44,314 nucleotides of DNA. Source: Phycisphaerae bacterium (lineage in GTDB: Bacteria; Planctomycetota; Phycisphaerae; Sedimentisphaerales; Anaerobacaceae). The position numbers were made by a program, and so were the translations under genes. The notes under the pieces were generated by a model. It worked only from the letters and a program-made list of their open reading frames with translations. It had not been told where the DNA came from and ran no database searches. Below are positions 32,889 through 42,024 of this stretch, in pieces (the first letter of the stretch is position 1; each line of letters begins with the position of its first letter). The DNA lies in contig JAAYBV010000102.1 of the NCBI GenBank assembly GCA_012744475.1, positions 1 to 44,314 of the forward strand. Direction: 5' to 3'.

Positions 32889-33782
32889 TCACTTGCCGGG
32901 GCCTGGTTTGGCGTTGAAGAGCCAGCGACGCCAGGCGAGCATCGCCGTCAGGAAGATCCCGACGTAGACGACCAGGTTCGTCAGACAGGAGCACTCTCGG
33001 GCGAAGTGCTTTTTGTGGAACAGGACCATCGCCCGGTAGAACTCGTACGTCGTCTTGCGGTTGTTGGTCCGGCAGCCCACGCCCTTGTAGTGGATAATCT
33101 GCGCGTGCGGGTAGTACATCACCTTCCACCCGGCCTTCTTGGCGCGAACGCACCAGTCCATGTCTTCGCCGTAGATGAAGAAATTCTCGTCGAGCACGCC
33201 GATGGCGTCCACGACGCTCTTGCGAATCACGAGGAACGCCCCGGAGACGGCATCGACCTCGTTAGGCTCATTCGGGTCGAGGTAGGTCAGATTGTAACGG
33301 GCCATCGTCTTGCTGTTGGGGAACAGACGGCTCAGGCCGGTGAGGCGATAGAAAGCGACCTTTGGCGTCGGGATGCTTCGCCGGCAGGCCAGTTGGAGCG
33401 AGCCGTCGGCGTTCAGGACACGACAGCCGGAGACGCCGACGTCGGGGTGTTCGTCCATGAACCGGACCATCTTGTCGATCGCGCCGTCCCGGACGACCGT
33501 GTCGGGATTGAGCAGCAGGATGTAGTCGGATGTGCACTGGATGATGGCCTGGTTGTTGGCTTTGGGGAAGCCGACGTTTTGATCGTTCTCGATCAGGTGG
33601 ACGTCCGGGAAGTTCTGTTTGACCATCGCAACGCTGCCGTCGCGGGAATGGTTGTCCACTACCCAGATCTCGAAGGCCGCCTCGGTCGTCTCGCGACAGA
33701 CCGACTCGATGCACTCCTTCAGGAGCGCCTCGACGTTGAAGCTGACGATCACGATGGCAATGGAAGATTGGCCTTGCGGCAT
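32889..33782 (-). CDS. GT2-family glycosyltransferase (rhamnosyltransferase-like)
   Basis: The 297-residue protein has a GT-A fold: IAIVIVSFNVEALLKECIES, VVDNHSRDGS, ENDQNVGFPKANNQAI and the metal-binding LLLNPDTVV. An acceptor-side region follows with SGAFLVIRKSVVDAIG and FFIYGEDMDWCVRAKKAGW. This matches the WbbL/rhamnosyltransferase-like GT2 group. A hydrophobic helix near the C-terminus (LTNLVVYVGIFLTAMLAW) probably anchors it to the inner membrane. It is the last gene of the polysaccharide run. It adds a sugar to the growing repeat unit; which sugar cannot be read from the sequence. Confidence 0.88.
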   Translation of the reverse strand: MPQGQSSIAIVIVSFNVEALLKECIESVCRETTEAAFEIWVVDNHSRDGSVAMVKQNFPDVHLIENDQNVGFPKANNQAIIQCTSDYILLLNPDTVVRDGAIDKMVRFMDEHPDVGVSGCRVLNADGSLQLACRRSIPTPKVAFYRLTGLSRLFPNSKTMARYNLTYLDPNEPNEVDAVSGAFLVIRKSVVDAIGVLDENFFIYGEDMDWCVRAKKAGWKVMYYPHAQIIHYKGVGCRTNNRKTTYEFYRAMVLFHKKHFARECSCLTNLVVYVGIFLTAMLAWRRWLFNAKPGPGK

Positions 33783-33875
33783 AGGTTCCCGGCGTCAGAG
33801 AATCCCTGGTTCATGATACGGCCGTGAGAACATCCCACGACATGCTGCACGGCGTCCCTGGCGATCCAGCTTACC

Positions 33876-34880
33876 TCAGAAGAGCTTGTCCTTCCAGGTG
33901 TCAGGCGTCTTGTCGTTGATGATCTCCAGATCGATGTGGTACTTGAAGGGTCTGGGGCCGCGCTGGCGAATGTGCTCGATGACCGCTGCCAGGCCGTCTC
34001 TAAGCTTGACCTGGGTCTCGTAGTTCAACAGCCTCCTGGCCTTGTCAGCCGAGCAGTTGGCCAGCACGACCTCCTGTGGCCGGCTCCGGACGTACACGGG
34101 CCTGACCTCGAAGCTCAGCAGCTCTGCGATGGTCTCGGCCAGCTCGCGGATCGTGATGAACTCGTCGTCCGGCCCGATGTTGATGACCTCGCCGTTGACC
34201 GACGGCTCGGTGGCCAGCCGCTTGAGAATCTTCACATCGTCCTGGATGAAGCTGAAGCACCGCTTCTGGTTGCCGTCTCCATAGATGATCGGCTGGCGGC
34301 CCTGGAGCATGAGGTTGGCCATGATGCTGGCGACGTTGCGATAGGGATCATCGTACTTCTGCCTGGGACCGATGATGTTGTGCGGGACCGCGATCACGTA
34401 TTCCATCCCATGCACGCCCGCGAGGTTCTCCAGCAGGGCCTCGGAGCTGAGCTTGCCGATGCCGTACGGATCCTGGGGCCGAGGAATCATGTCCTCGGTG
34501 AACGGGACCGTGTCCTGGGTTCCGTAGCGCGCCATGCTCGAACAGAAGATGAACCGCCGCACGTTGTTGGCGATCGCGGCGCTGATCATCGAGACGGAGG
34601 CCTGAACGATGTTCTTGGTGACGAAGAAGGGGCTGAACACGCTCAGGCCCTCGTACGCGCTGGCGGCGCAGTGGTAGACGACGTCGCAGTTCCGGGTGAT
34701 CTTGACCATCGAATTGTGGTACGTGCAGTCGTACTGGTGGAACTCGACTCCGGTCGGGACGTTGTCGAGATAGCCGCCCGTGAGATTGTCGCATCCGACG
34801 ACCTCGTGGCCCTCGGCCAGAAAGGCATCGGCCAGATGACTGCCCAGAAAACCAGCGACGCCGCTGATAAAGACCTTCAT
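33876..34880 (-). CDS. NAD-dependent epimerase/dehydratase (extended SDR) for nucleotide sugars
   Basis: The 334-residue protein has the Rossmann motif GVAGFLGSHLADAFLAEGHE, with an acidic residue (VGCDN) suited to NAD. The active site shows SSMARYG and the YxxxK pair in DPYGIGKLSSE. The substrate part reads PHNIIGPRQKYDDPYRNVAS and RCFSFIQDDV. Relatives include UDP-glucose 4-epimerase and UDP-glucuronate decarboxylase; the exact reaction is not settled. GGAGG lies five bases before the ATG. It follows the GT4 gene after 193 bases and precedes the GT2 gene by 93 bases. It probably makes a sugar nucleotide for the neighbouring transferases. Confidence 0.85.
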   Translation of the reverse strand: MKVFISGVAGFLGSHLADAFLAEGHEVVGCDNLTGGYLDNVPTGVEFHQYDCTYHNSMVKITRNCDVVYHCAASAYEGLSVFSPFFVTKNIVQASVSMISAAIANNVRRFIFCSSMARYGTQDTVPFTEDMIPRPQDPYGIGKLSSEALLENLAGVHGMEYVIAVPHNIIGPRQKYDDPYRNVASIMANLMLQGRQPIIYGDGNQKRCFSFIQDDVKILKRLATEPSVNGEVINIGPDDEFITIRELAETIAELLSFEVRPVYVRSRPQEVVLANCSADKARRLLNYETQVKLRDGLAAVIEHIRQRGPRPFKYHIDLEIINDKTPDTWKDKLF

Positions 34881-35073
34881 TCATGCCTCCGACGGATGAA
34901 TACGCCGACATCGTGCTCCCGATCCACGACGGCCGGCATCGTGATGAGGAAGCTCTGTACGAGATCCTCCTCAGATACCGCTTGGCATGGACCGGGCTCG
35001 TACGCACAAGCCGACCGACGCTGAATCGAGCGCAACAGTATACCGCCAGCGACGGGTCGCGTAAATAGCGGCC

Positions 35074-36288
35074 TCAGTCGTTTTCGGCATCCCGCCGGTG
35101 GTCATTTTGCCGGTGTGCCCGACGTCGGTCGAGCGTGGCATAAAGCTCCTGCTGCCGCCGCGCGATCCGGTCCAGGGAGAATTCCGTCTGGACGCGCCGG
35201 CGGGCCGCGCCGGTCATGGCTTCGACCTGTTCCGGCGTTTTCGCCAGGTGATCGAGCACCGCCCGGGCGATCGCCTCGGGGTCGTGTGGCGGCACGACGG
35301 TTCCAGTCAGGCCGTCGGCGACCAGCTCCGAGACGGCGCCGACGTCGGTGGCCACCACGGGCACCTTCATGGCCATCGCTTCGAGCACCGCGTTCGGGCA
35401 GGATTCCCGGATCGACGCCAGGACAAAGACGTCCAGCGCCGCCAGCATCGATGGAATGTCGTCGCAAAACCCCGTACAGATCACGTCGCGTTCGAGGCCC
35501 AGGGCGGCAGTCAGTTGTTGCAAGCGCTCCCAGTAGCCGGGGGCGGTCGTCAATCTTCGTCCGACCACGATGAACCTGGCGTCCGGGGTCCGCTCCTTGA
35601 TCCGGGCGGCGGCCTTGAGGAAGTCCTCATGTCCCTTGAAGGGGTTCAGGTTGCCGATGATGCCTATGAGCGGGCCGCCCGGCGGGATGTGCCACTGCTC
35701 TCGTACGCGGCGCCGGGCCTCGGCGTCATAGCGATCCGGATCGAACACCGTCGTATCGACGCCGGTGTGGAGCACCGTGGCCTTCTGCTGCAACAGCGGG
35801 TGCGAAGCTGTGCGGGCCTGGCGAAGGCACTCGCCCTGGATGACGATCCGCGTCGCAAGCCGGGCCACCAGGGGTAGGAGCATGAGCTTGACCGTCCCGG
35901 GCAGATGGTCGTTGTAACACCACAGAACCGGAACGCGGCACAGCCAGGCCGTCAGGGCGGGCGGCACGTTCAACACGCCGTCCACGTCGACGACGTCGAT
36001 CTGCCTGGATCGGATGGTCCTTCGGATGCGCAAGAGGTTCCACGGAAGCCAGAGCAGGAAGGCGAGCAGGTTGAGGATCGGGCGCCGACGGCGGAGAAAC
36101 AGCAGATGCCTCAGATGGACATGCTCGAAGGGACAGGCCGGTCCCGATTCATCCGTCTCGGGGCCGAACAGGAAGATCGTCTCTATGCCCTCGGCTTGCA
36201 GGCGTTCCGCGATCGCGAAGCTCAGACGGTGCGGCCCGCCGAAACGCGGGTCCGCGATGCACTTCAATATCCTCAGTCGGACATTCAT
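35074..36288 (-). CDS. GT4-family glycosyltransferase
   Basis: The 404-residue protein has a two-domain GT-B layout. The N-terminal domain has FGGPHRLSFAIAERLQAEGI, the glycine-rich acceptor loop. The C-terminal domain has IGIIGNLNPFKGHEDFLKAA, then RFIVVGRRL and the donor-site run SIRESCPNAVLEAMAMKVPV, followed by ATDVGAVSELV, with the usual E-x7-E pair. It probably transfers a nucleotide sugar with retention to a lipid-linked oligosaccharide on the inner face of the membrane. It starts six bases after the polymerase stop without a clear ribosome binding site, suggesting coupled translation. Confidence 0.88.
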   Translation of the reverse strand: MNVRLRILKCIADPRFGGPHRLSFAIAERLQAEGIETIFLFGPETDESGPACPFEHVHLRHLLFLRRRRPILNLLAFLLWLPWNLLRIRRTIRSRQIDVVDVDGVLNVPPALTAWLCRVPVLWCYNDHLPGTVKLMLLPLVARLATRIVIQGECLRQARTASHPLLQQKATVLHTGVDTTVFDPDRYDAEARRRVREQWHIPPGGPLIGIIGNLNPFKGHEDFLKAAARIKERTPDARFIVVGRRLTTAPGYWERLQQLTAALGLERDVICTGFCDDIPSMLAALDVFVLASIRESCPNAVLEAMAMKVPVVATDVGAVSELVADGLTGTVVPPHDPEAIARAVLDHLAKTPEQVEAMTGAARRRVQTEFSLDRIARRQQELYATLDRRRAHRQNDHRRDAEND

Positions 36289-36294
36289 CGAGCG

Positions 36295-37548
36295 CTATAG
36301 GCCGTCAGCCCCCGTCTCCGGAAGCCGGGAGCGGAAGAGAAGATATCCGAAGAACGCCTGCAAGTAGTACTGGTTGGATATCAGCAGATGATCGTAGAAC
36401 GAGAAGACAATCACGATCAGAACGATCAGATAGAAATTCAGATAGGGGACAGACTGTCCGGCCCGCGCCCGCAAAGCCGCCGACAGAAGCCCCAGCAGAT
36501 ACGGGAGGACCGCCAGACCGACAAAACCGAAATCCTCGTAAATGTTCCGCAGGTAGGTGTACACGTTCGCCATGTACGGAATGTAGATCTTCTCCATGTG
36601 CATGATGCTCATGGCGTCGGGCGGAGGGACCAGATGAGCCCGGGCCAGCCACTTGTAGATGGGCAGAAACACGCTCTCTCCGAGACGCCAGTTGCCGTCG
36701 TGCGTCTTGAGAAACTCGCTGAACGCCGCCACCGGAGAGGCGATGTACCAGTAGATCGAAAGGAGGAATCCCCTCAAGCGGTGGGCGGGATCGTAATTGG
36801 CGCCTTTCTGGAGCAGAATGTCGACCAGCAGGAACAGGATGACCAGAGCCACGGCCGGAACCACCAGATGCATGGCCACCTCCCGGGTCCGCCGGCTGCG
36901 GTAATGCTGATGCATGAACAGATAGGACAGCACCAGGAACGCCAGATTGATCGTGACTTCCTTCCGGGCGAGGCTGAGCAGGCCCACGCCCAGCGCGGTC
37001 AGCAGGAACAGCGTCACCGTCCCGTATCGCCACCGGTCGCGGCCGAGATAGAGCAGGATGCCGAGCAGGACGAAGCCGATGGAAAAGATGCTGCAAGTCA
37101 CCGTGATGGCGATGGTGCAGGCCCGCATGCCGATCATGTCGGGAGTGATCGGGCGCGTGACGGTCTCCCGCCACAGGATGGAATCGGTGACGAGGCGCAG
37201 CAGATCGATTTCGTGTGTTCTGGCCAGGACCACCACGCGGAGGGCGCAGAATGCCACGGCCAGCAGGCCGAAAACGAGCGTGATGCGCAAATAGCGTCGG
37301 AGCGACTTGGCGCTCAGCACAGGAGCGGCGGACCAATAGAGTCTATCGGGGTCGGTCTTTGTGCGTCGTATGAGGTTCCATGTCAGGTATCCCAATACGA
37401 AGGTCGCGACGCTCAGACCTACCGCCCAGTAGACCCGAGGGGTCGGTGCAGGGAAGAACGCCTTGTTCACTCCGGCCACATACGAGACCGTGACCGAGAC
37501 CCATATGGCCAGGTAGAGGAACAGCGGATTCACGAGATATCGAGCCAT
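36295..37548 (-). CDS. O-antigen/oligosaccharide repeat-unit polymerase (Wzy-like)
   Basis: The 417-residue protein has about 10-11 membrane helices (for example LFLYLAIWVSVTVSYVAGV, ITVTCSIFSIGFVLLGILLY, NFYLIVLIVIVFSFYDHLLI) and a large periplasmic loop after helix 8 (AFSEFLKTHDGNWRLGESVF to YTYLRNIYEDFGFVGLAVLP). This layout, with Tyr/Arg-rich loops and low sequence conservation, is typical of Wzy-type polymerases. The neighbouring flippase and transferases support the call. ATG 37548 was chosen because it begins the first helix; a longer frame to 37686 would run far into the upstream gene. It overlaps the GT2 gene upstream by 19 bases. Confidence 0.75.
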   Translation of the reverse strand: MARYLVNPLFLYLAIWVSVTVSYVAGVNKAFFPAPTPRVYWAVGLSVATFVLGYLTWNLIRRTKTDPDRLYWSAAPVLSAKSLRRYLRITLVFGLLAVAFCALRVVVLARTHEIDLLRLVTDSILWRETVTRPITPDMIGMRACTIAITVTCSIFSIGFVLLGILLYLGRDRWRYGTVTLFLLTALGVGLLSLARKEVTINLAFLVLSYLFMHQHYRSRRTREVAMHLVVPAVALVILFLLVDILLQKGANYDPAHRLRGFLLSIYWYIASPVAAFSEFLKTHDGNWRLGESVFLPIYKWLARAHLVPPPDAMSIMHMEKIYIPYMANVYTYLRNIYEDFGFVGLAVLPYLLGLLSAALRARAGQSVPYLNFYLIVLIVIVFSFYDHLLISNQYYLQAFFGYLLFRSRLPETGADGL

Positions 37549-38543
37549 GTGTGTACCTGTTCTCTCCTGCCGAGGCGGCCGGAGAGCCCATCGGCAATCG
37601 CGCGGACGACCAGGGCCGTCCCGCGCCGGCCATGCCGCAGCCCGAGCGCCAGACTCAGGACAATCAACTTGAGATTCCTCAGCCATCGGAAGTTGAAATG
37701 GCCATTAACGACCAGCATATTGCGGATGTGATAGTACTGTTTCCAGTCGAAGGCGTCAACGCGCGGCCGCGGATGGTACGCCTTGCTGTCGACGACGGTA
37801 TACAGTTCGAGCCGTCCGGCGGCGCGCCAGAGGAAGTCCTTCTCGTCGCCTCGGATGAAGAACTCCTTGTTGGGCAGGCCGATCTCTCCGAGCGCGCGGG
37901 CGGGAACGAGTGTCCCATTGAACGGACAGGCCCAGCGGTAGACTCCATCGCGCACCTTGTCGGTCACGTCCGACAGGCGCCAGTGGTAGACGCCGAGTCG
38001 GGGATGGCCCTTCCTGGTGATCTCCTGAAGCGGAAAGGCCAGCGTGTCACCGTCCGCGTGGTCCTGCGACAGGACGGTGCAGTTCAGCAGGAAGGGCCGG
38101 GTCGAGGTCTTCGTCAGAATGTCTTTCCTGGCGACCAGGGCTTCCAGTGCATCGCAGGAAGGTAGCAGGTCGTCGTCCATCAACCACAGCCAGTCGAAGC
38201 CTGCCGCAGCGCTGCGCTTCATCCCCTCGTGAAAGCCGCCCGCACCTCCGGTGTTCTCGGGCATTTTCACATAGTGGATCTCGACACACCCACTTTTCAA
38301 TGACGGTGGTTCGACGGTCGTGACCTGTTCGTGTGCTTCTTCGGTGCGGGTCCCATTCGGCGTGATCATTCCCCTGTCCCGCAGCGCCTCGCAGGTCCCG
38401 TCCGTGGAGTCGTTGTCGATGATGTAGATGGCGTCGAGTCGACGGCTTTGCCCCAGCAGCGCTTCGAGGCACCGCAGCAACAGGATCTTCCTGTTGTACG
38501 TGACCACAATCGCCGCGATTCGTTCTCGTCGTCTCTCAGCCAT
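37530..38543 (-). CDS. GT2-family glycosyltransferase, galactofuranosyltransferase-like
   Basis: The 337-residue protein has a GT-A fold: RIAAIVVTYNRKILLLRCLE, IIDNDSTDGT, the nucleotide-binding NTGGAGGFHEGMKRS and metal site WLWLMDDDLLP, followed by FIRGDEKDFLWRA. The N-x-GG-x-GGF motif and the DDD triad are those of GlfT1-like enzymes, which use UDP-galactofuranose. The gene overlaps glf by eight bases, so donor synthesis and transfer are probably coupled in translation. A hydrophobic stretch near the end (LRNLKLIVLSLALGL) may touch the membrane. The galactofuranose donor is an inference from motif and neighbour. Confidence 0.82.
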   Translation of the reverse strand: MAERRRERIAAIVVTYNRKILLLRCLEALLGQSRRLDAIYIIDNDSTDGTCEALRDRGMITPNGTRTEEAHEQVTTVEPPSLKSGCVEIHYVKMPENTGGAGGFHEGMKRSAAAGFDWLWLMDDDLLPSCDALEALVARKDILTKTSTRPFLLNCTVLSQDHADGDTLAFPLQEITRKGHPRLGVYHWRLSDVTDKVRDGVYRWACPFNGTLVPARALGEIGLPNKEFFIRGDEKDFLWRAAGRLELYTVVDSKAYHPRPRVDAFDWKQYYHIRNMLVVNGHFNFRWLRNLKLIVLSLALGLRHGRRGTALVVRAIADGLSGRLGRREQVHTWLDIS

Positions 38544-39633
38544 CGGTTCGGATCTCTTCGTACAGAGCCAGGGCGCGCTCGACGACCTGATCCATGTTCA
38601 GATACTCGTACTGAGCCAGTCGGCCGACGAAGTGAACACGCTCCAGCTCATCGGCTCTGGCCTTGTACCGCTCGCACAGCTGGCGGTTGGCCTCGGTCAG
38701 GACAGGATAGCATGGACGCCCCTCGGCCGCTCCATATTCGTAGCAGATCGTTGTCTTGGGATGCTTCTGTAGCGTCAGGTGTTTGAACTCCGTGATGCGG
38801 ATGTAGTCCTGTTCGCCTGGATAGTTGACCACGCCGGCGTCCTGGAATCGCTCCACGTCGAGTGTCTCGAATCGGAACGCAAGGCTCCGGTAAGGCAGGC
38901 GGCCGTAGGTGTAATCAAAGTACTCGTCGATCGGCCCCGTATAGATGAGCCGGCCGAATCGCTCCGACGTCGCGACGGATCGATAGTCCGTGCCGAGGCG
39001 AACAGTGATGTCGGGCGACGCGATCATGCGTTCGAACATGGGTGTGAAGCCGTCCTTGGGAACGCCCTGGCACGGATCGTCAAAATAGCGTGTGTCCCTG
39101 TCGAAGCGGATGGGCACCCGCCGGGTGACCTGGGGCGCCAGGTCGTGGGGGTAGAGGCCCCATAGTTTCTTCGTGTAGTTCTCGTAGAACAGCTCATACA
39201 ACTCCTGGCCGATCTGGGAGACCACAACGTCGCGCGCGTTCTCGATCTTCTCGATCGGCACGCGGCGTTCGGCGTAGAACGCGCGAGCCTGCTCGGCCGT
39301 GAACGGGCGGCCATACAATCGTTCCAGCGTGTCGAGATTGATCGGCAGACAGACTACCCGGTCTGCGACCTGCGCCAGGACGCGATGGACGTACCCGTTC
39401 CAGTCCGTGAACCGGCTGACATAGTCCCACACCGGTCTGAGGCGGGTGTGGAAGATGTGCGGACCGTACTTCTGAACGACGAGGCCGTGTGCGTCGACGA
39501 AATCGTGGGCATTGCCCCCGATGTGATTGCTGCGTTCGACGAGCAAGACCTTCTGCCCGAGCCCGTTGGCCAGTCTTTCGGCCAGGACGCACCCTGCCCA
39601 GCCGGCGCCGACGATCAGGCAATCATAGACCAT
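38536..39633 (-). CDS. glf: UDP-galactopyranose mutase
   Basis: The 365-residue flavoprotein starts with the FAD-binding motif DCLIVGAGWAGCVLAERLA. Family signatures follow: ERSNHIGGNAHDF, KYGPHIFHT, FTDWNGYVHRVLAQV, PINLDTLERLYG, ENYTKKLWGLYPHDLAPQVT, RVPIRFDRDTRYFDD, PKDGFTPMFERM and YTGPIDEYFDYTYGRLPYRS. Arg residues in the last blocks contact the substrate in characterised enzymes. It interconverts UDP-galactopyranose and UDP-galactofuranose. Length is normal for the bacterial family. GGAG lies eight bases before the ATG. It overlaps the flippase gene by 11 bases and the galactofuranosyltransferase-like gene by eight. This makes galactofuranose a likely part of the surface glycan. Confidence 0.95.
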   Translation of the reverse strand: MVYDCLIVGAGWAGCVLAERLANGLGQKVLLVERSNHIGGNAHDFVDAHGLVVQKYGPHIFHTRLRPVWDYVSRFTDWNGYVHRVLAQVADRVVCLPINLDTLERLYGRPFTAEQARAFYAERRVPIEKIENARDVVVSQIGQELYELFYENYTKKLWGLYPHDLAPQVTRRVPIRFDRDTRYFDDPCQGVPKDGFTPMFERMIASPDITVRLGTDYRSVATSERFGRLIYTGPIDEYFDYTYGRLPYRSLAFRFETLDVERFQDAGVVNYPGEQDYIRITEFKHLTLQKHPKTTICYEYGAAEGRPCYPVLTEANRQLCERYKARADELERVHFVGRLAQYEYLNMDQVVERALALYEEIRTDG

Positions 39634-40927
39634 GCTCTGGCTCCGCAGTTCGGTGACGTCGAAAGACGTCCAGCCCGTTCCGTTGCAGGGCGACGTACGT
39701 CGCGATCATGATCGCAACCTCCGTCAGCAGCACGGCGATGCTGACGCCGATATGGCGCAGCGGAACAACCAGGGCGAAGACCAGAACGACATTCACCACG
39801 CCCGCGACGGCGAGGATCCTGGTCAGGGTCTTCTTCAGTCCGAAGTTGATCATGATCTGCACGCCGAAGATGTTGCTCAGGCTGCACACGAACGGCAGCG
39901 GCGAGAGAATCCGTATCACGGCCACGCTGGCGCCGAACTGCTCGCCCAGGATCAGCCGGCTGAGCGGTCCGGCCGCGAAGAACAGCCCCACCGACAGGAC
40001 CAGCGTGACGACGCCCACGATCTCGGTCATGCGCGCCGTGAACGCCAGGGCCGCCTCTTTCGATTCGGACGCCAGCTTGCCGACATACGGGTACACCGCC
40101 TGCGAAAGGGGCAACTGGAGTCCCTGGATCGCTCGCACGATCTTCTCGCCGGCGACATAGTACGCGACGAACGTGTTGTTCGTGAACAGCCCCAGGATGA
40201 CGATGTTGCTCGTGGTGTACAGCGTGATCGACATCTTGGAGACGAACAAATGCCAGCCCTCGGCAAGCTCCTGTCTCAGGAGGGCTCGCGACGGCAGGGC
40301 AAAGCGAACGGGGAACTCGCGCAGGGCCACGAGCAGCCCGGCGACGCCCATGGCGATTGTCCCGACGGACTGTACTACCGGAACGTAGACGTAATGATCG
40401 CTCTGTCGGATGAACGCGAAGATCGCGACGGTGATCGCCAGCTTCGAGAGAATCGTCAGGATGGCGGTGTACTTCATCCGTTCGAGGCCCTGAAACAGCC
40501 AGATCGGGAACAGGCACTGCCCGATGACGGTGCCGAACGTCAGCAGGTAGACCGGCCAGTCGCCTCGCAGTCGGGGCACGGCGAGGACCGCCGCCACCAG
40601 GGCGAAGAAGCTCGCGACGGTCAGCAGCAGCTTCAGGAGCATCACCGCCGAGAAGATCTCCGACAGCCTCCTCGGATCGTTCCGGCACAAGGAGATCTCC
40701 CGCGTCGCGGACAGATTGAATCCGTAGTCGGTCAGGATGACCAGATACACGGCGATGGCATGGGCCAGCTCGACCAGTCCGAAACGCGACGGGCCCAGGA
40801 CGCGGACGAGGTACGGCAGCGTGATCAGCGGCGCCAGATACGTCGCTACCTGAAGGACGCTCAGCGAGAAGAAGTTGCCCAGGATCGTCTGGTGCTTTTG
40901 CCACGTCGCTCTGAGCGCCTTTGACAT
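39623..40927 (-). CDS. Polysaccharide flippase (Wzx-like, MOP superfamily)
   Basis: The 434-residue protein has about 12 membrane helices and the Wzx N-terminus: GNFFSLSVLQVATYLAPLIT, LPYLVRVLGPSRFGLVELAH, then DYGFNLSATREIS. These are typical of MATE-like exporters that turn lipid-linked repeat units across the inner membrane. It is the first gene of the minus-strand polysaccharide run. ATG 40927 was chosen because it lies downstream of the promoter at 41037-41009 and begins the family-like part; a longer frame to 41104 crosses that promoter. No strong ribosome binding site is visible. Confidence 0.86.
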   Translation of the reverse strand: MSKALRATWQKHQTILGNFFSLSVLQVATYLAPLITLPYLVRVLGPSRFGLVELAHAIAVYLVILTDYGFNLSATREISLCRNDPRRLSEIFSAVMLLKLLLTVASFFALVAAVLAVPRLRGDWPVYLLTFGTVIGQCLFPIWLFQGLERMKYTAILTILSKLAITVAIFAFIRQSDHYVYVPVVQSVGTIAMGVAGLLVALREFPVRFALPSRALLRQELAEGWHLFVSKMSITLYTTSNIVILGLFTNNTFVAYYVAGEKIVRAIQGLQLPLSQAVYPYVGKLASESKEAALAFTARMTEIVGVVTLVLSVGLFFAAGPLSRLILGEQFGASVAVIRILSPLPFVCSLSNIFGVQIMINFGLKKTLTRILAVAGVVNVVLVFALVVPLRHIGVSIAVLLTEVAIMIATYVALQRNGLDVFRRHRTAEPEHGL

Positions 40928-41008
40928 CTTGGGGGGCAGCCCTTCTGTGCAGGTCGGCCAGCCAACAGGGCATCCGTCGTCGGCGCTGCGGCCGTGGCCA
41001 AAGGCGCA

Positions 41009-41037
41009 AGTATAGGTCTGCAAAAGGCCTATGTCAA
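41009..41037 (-). promoter_or_regulatory. Near-consensus promoter of the polysaccharide operon
   Basis: On the minus strand TTGACA (41037-41032), a 17-base spacer and TATACT (41014-41009) match 11 of 12 consensus bases. The leader to the flippase ATG would be about 75 bases. The divergent LptC-like gene starts 147 bases to the right. Confidence 0.75.
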
Positions 41038-41184
41038 GAGCACCGCAGCCGGAATGCAGCAGACGCGGCCATTCTGACCAAGTTGCCCTGAATTTCTTGG
41101 CCAAAATCCTGAGCTTGCCCAGATTACCTCAATTAACACAGGCGGATTAACCGATACAGACGGAAGAACGATAGGAGCAGATCC

Positions 41185-42024
41185 ATGGATTGGAAAATGA
41201 CTCTGGGCGGAACATTTTCGGACTTCCTGAGCAGGCGAAACGTGGTGCGGCTGCTGCTGTTCTGGCTGGCTGGCGTTGTCCTCGTCGGTGCCTACGCAGG
41301 CGTGTTGAAGCGATCGGACAGCGAGGCGGTTCCCGTGGACTACGCCACTGCGTGCGGACGCAATGAGACGGGCGCTGTGGCCGCATGGCGGAAAGACTCC
41401 TCGTCCGCCTCTGCGCCCGCTTACCGGATCGCCTTCGACAACCTCCGCGCCGAAAACGCCAGTTTGGGTGTTTTCAAGACCGCTTGCGTCAAGGTTGTGC
41501 ACGTCGAGAATGTTCGAGTAGTGTTCTTTGCAGACGGTATGGCGTCTTGCGATCTTGGCGCTCTGCTGGCTCCACGCGAGCAGGGTGCGTCGGGTGCCAA
41601 TCCGCTGGGTTTGTTCAACGAGCCGGAGGAATCGGACACCGCGTGGTCGAAGCCGGTCGACCTGGCGAACACGACCGAGGTCCGGATTCGGCGACTGGAT
41701 TGGAGAATCTGCCGGGCCGACCGCACGGTGTTTCACGTTCGGTGCCAGCATGCCACTCTGCGTTCTGACACGTCTCGGATGGTGCTGCGGGGGCATGTCA
41801 CAATGACGACGCCCGACGCAGTCCTGGAGAGCAATTGTGTACAGATCGACGTGGGGGACGAATCCATCGTTGCCCCCGGGCGATATTCGCTGAGTTGCGA
41901 CGGGACCGTACGCGTGGGACAGGCGGCGCGCTTCAACATGATGCTCGAGCCGACCTGTGGAAACTCCTCGGAAATGGAAGGGGACCAGGGATGGGCAAAC
42001 GGACTTTGGCTTGGATCGTTCTGA
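41185..42024 (+). CDS. Membrane-anchored protein, possibly LptC/OstA-like
   Basis: The 279-residue product has a single N-terminal helix (VVRLLLFWLAGVVLVGAYAG) with a basic cytosolic flank, then a periplasmic beta-rich part. The strand pattern near the C-terminus (HATLRSDTSRMVLRGHVTMT, then TPDAVLESNCVQIDVGD) is like that of the OstA fold shared by LptA and LptC, which carry lipopolysaccharide between membranes. LptC is usually about 190 residues, so this is longer. TAGGAG lies eight bases before ATG 41185. It stands divergent from the polysaccharide operon, which suits a role in export of surface glycolipid. I hold this call loosely. Confidence 0.5.
   Translation: MDWKMTLGGTFSDFLSRRNVVRLLLFWLAGVVLVGAYAGVLKRSDSEAVPVDYATACGRNETGAVAAWRKDSSSASAPAYRIAFDNLRAENASLGVFKTACVKVVHVENVRVVFFADGMASCDLGALLAPREQGASGANPLGLFNEPEESDTAWSKPVDLANTTEVRIRRLDWRICRADRTVFHVRCQHATLRSDTSRMVLRGHVTMTTPDAVLESNCVQIDVGDESIVAPGRYSLSCDGTVRVGQAARFNMMLEPTCGNSSEMEGDQGWANGLWLGSF

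Noticed and set aside
39632-40924. Plus-strand open frame of 430 codons opposite the flippase
   Set aside because: Antisense shadow of a well-supported membrane protein; very rich in Asp, Gln and Arg.
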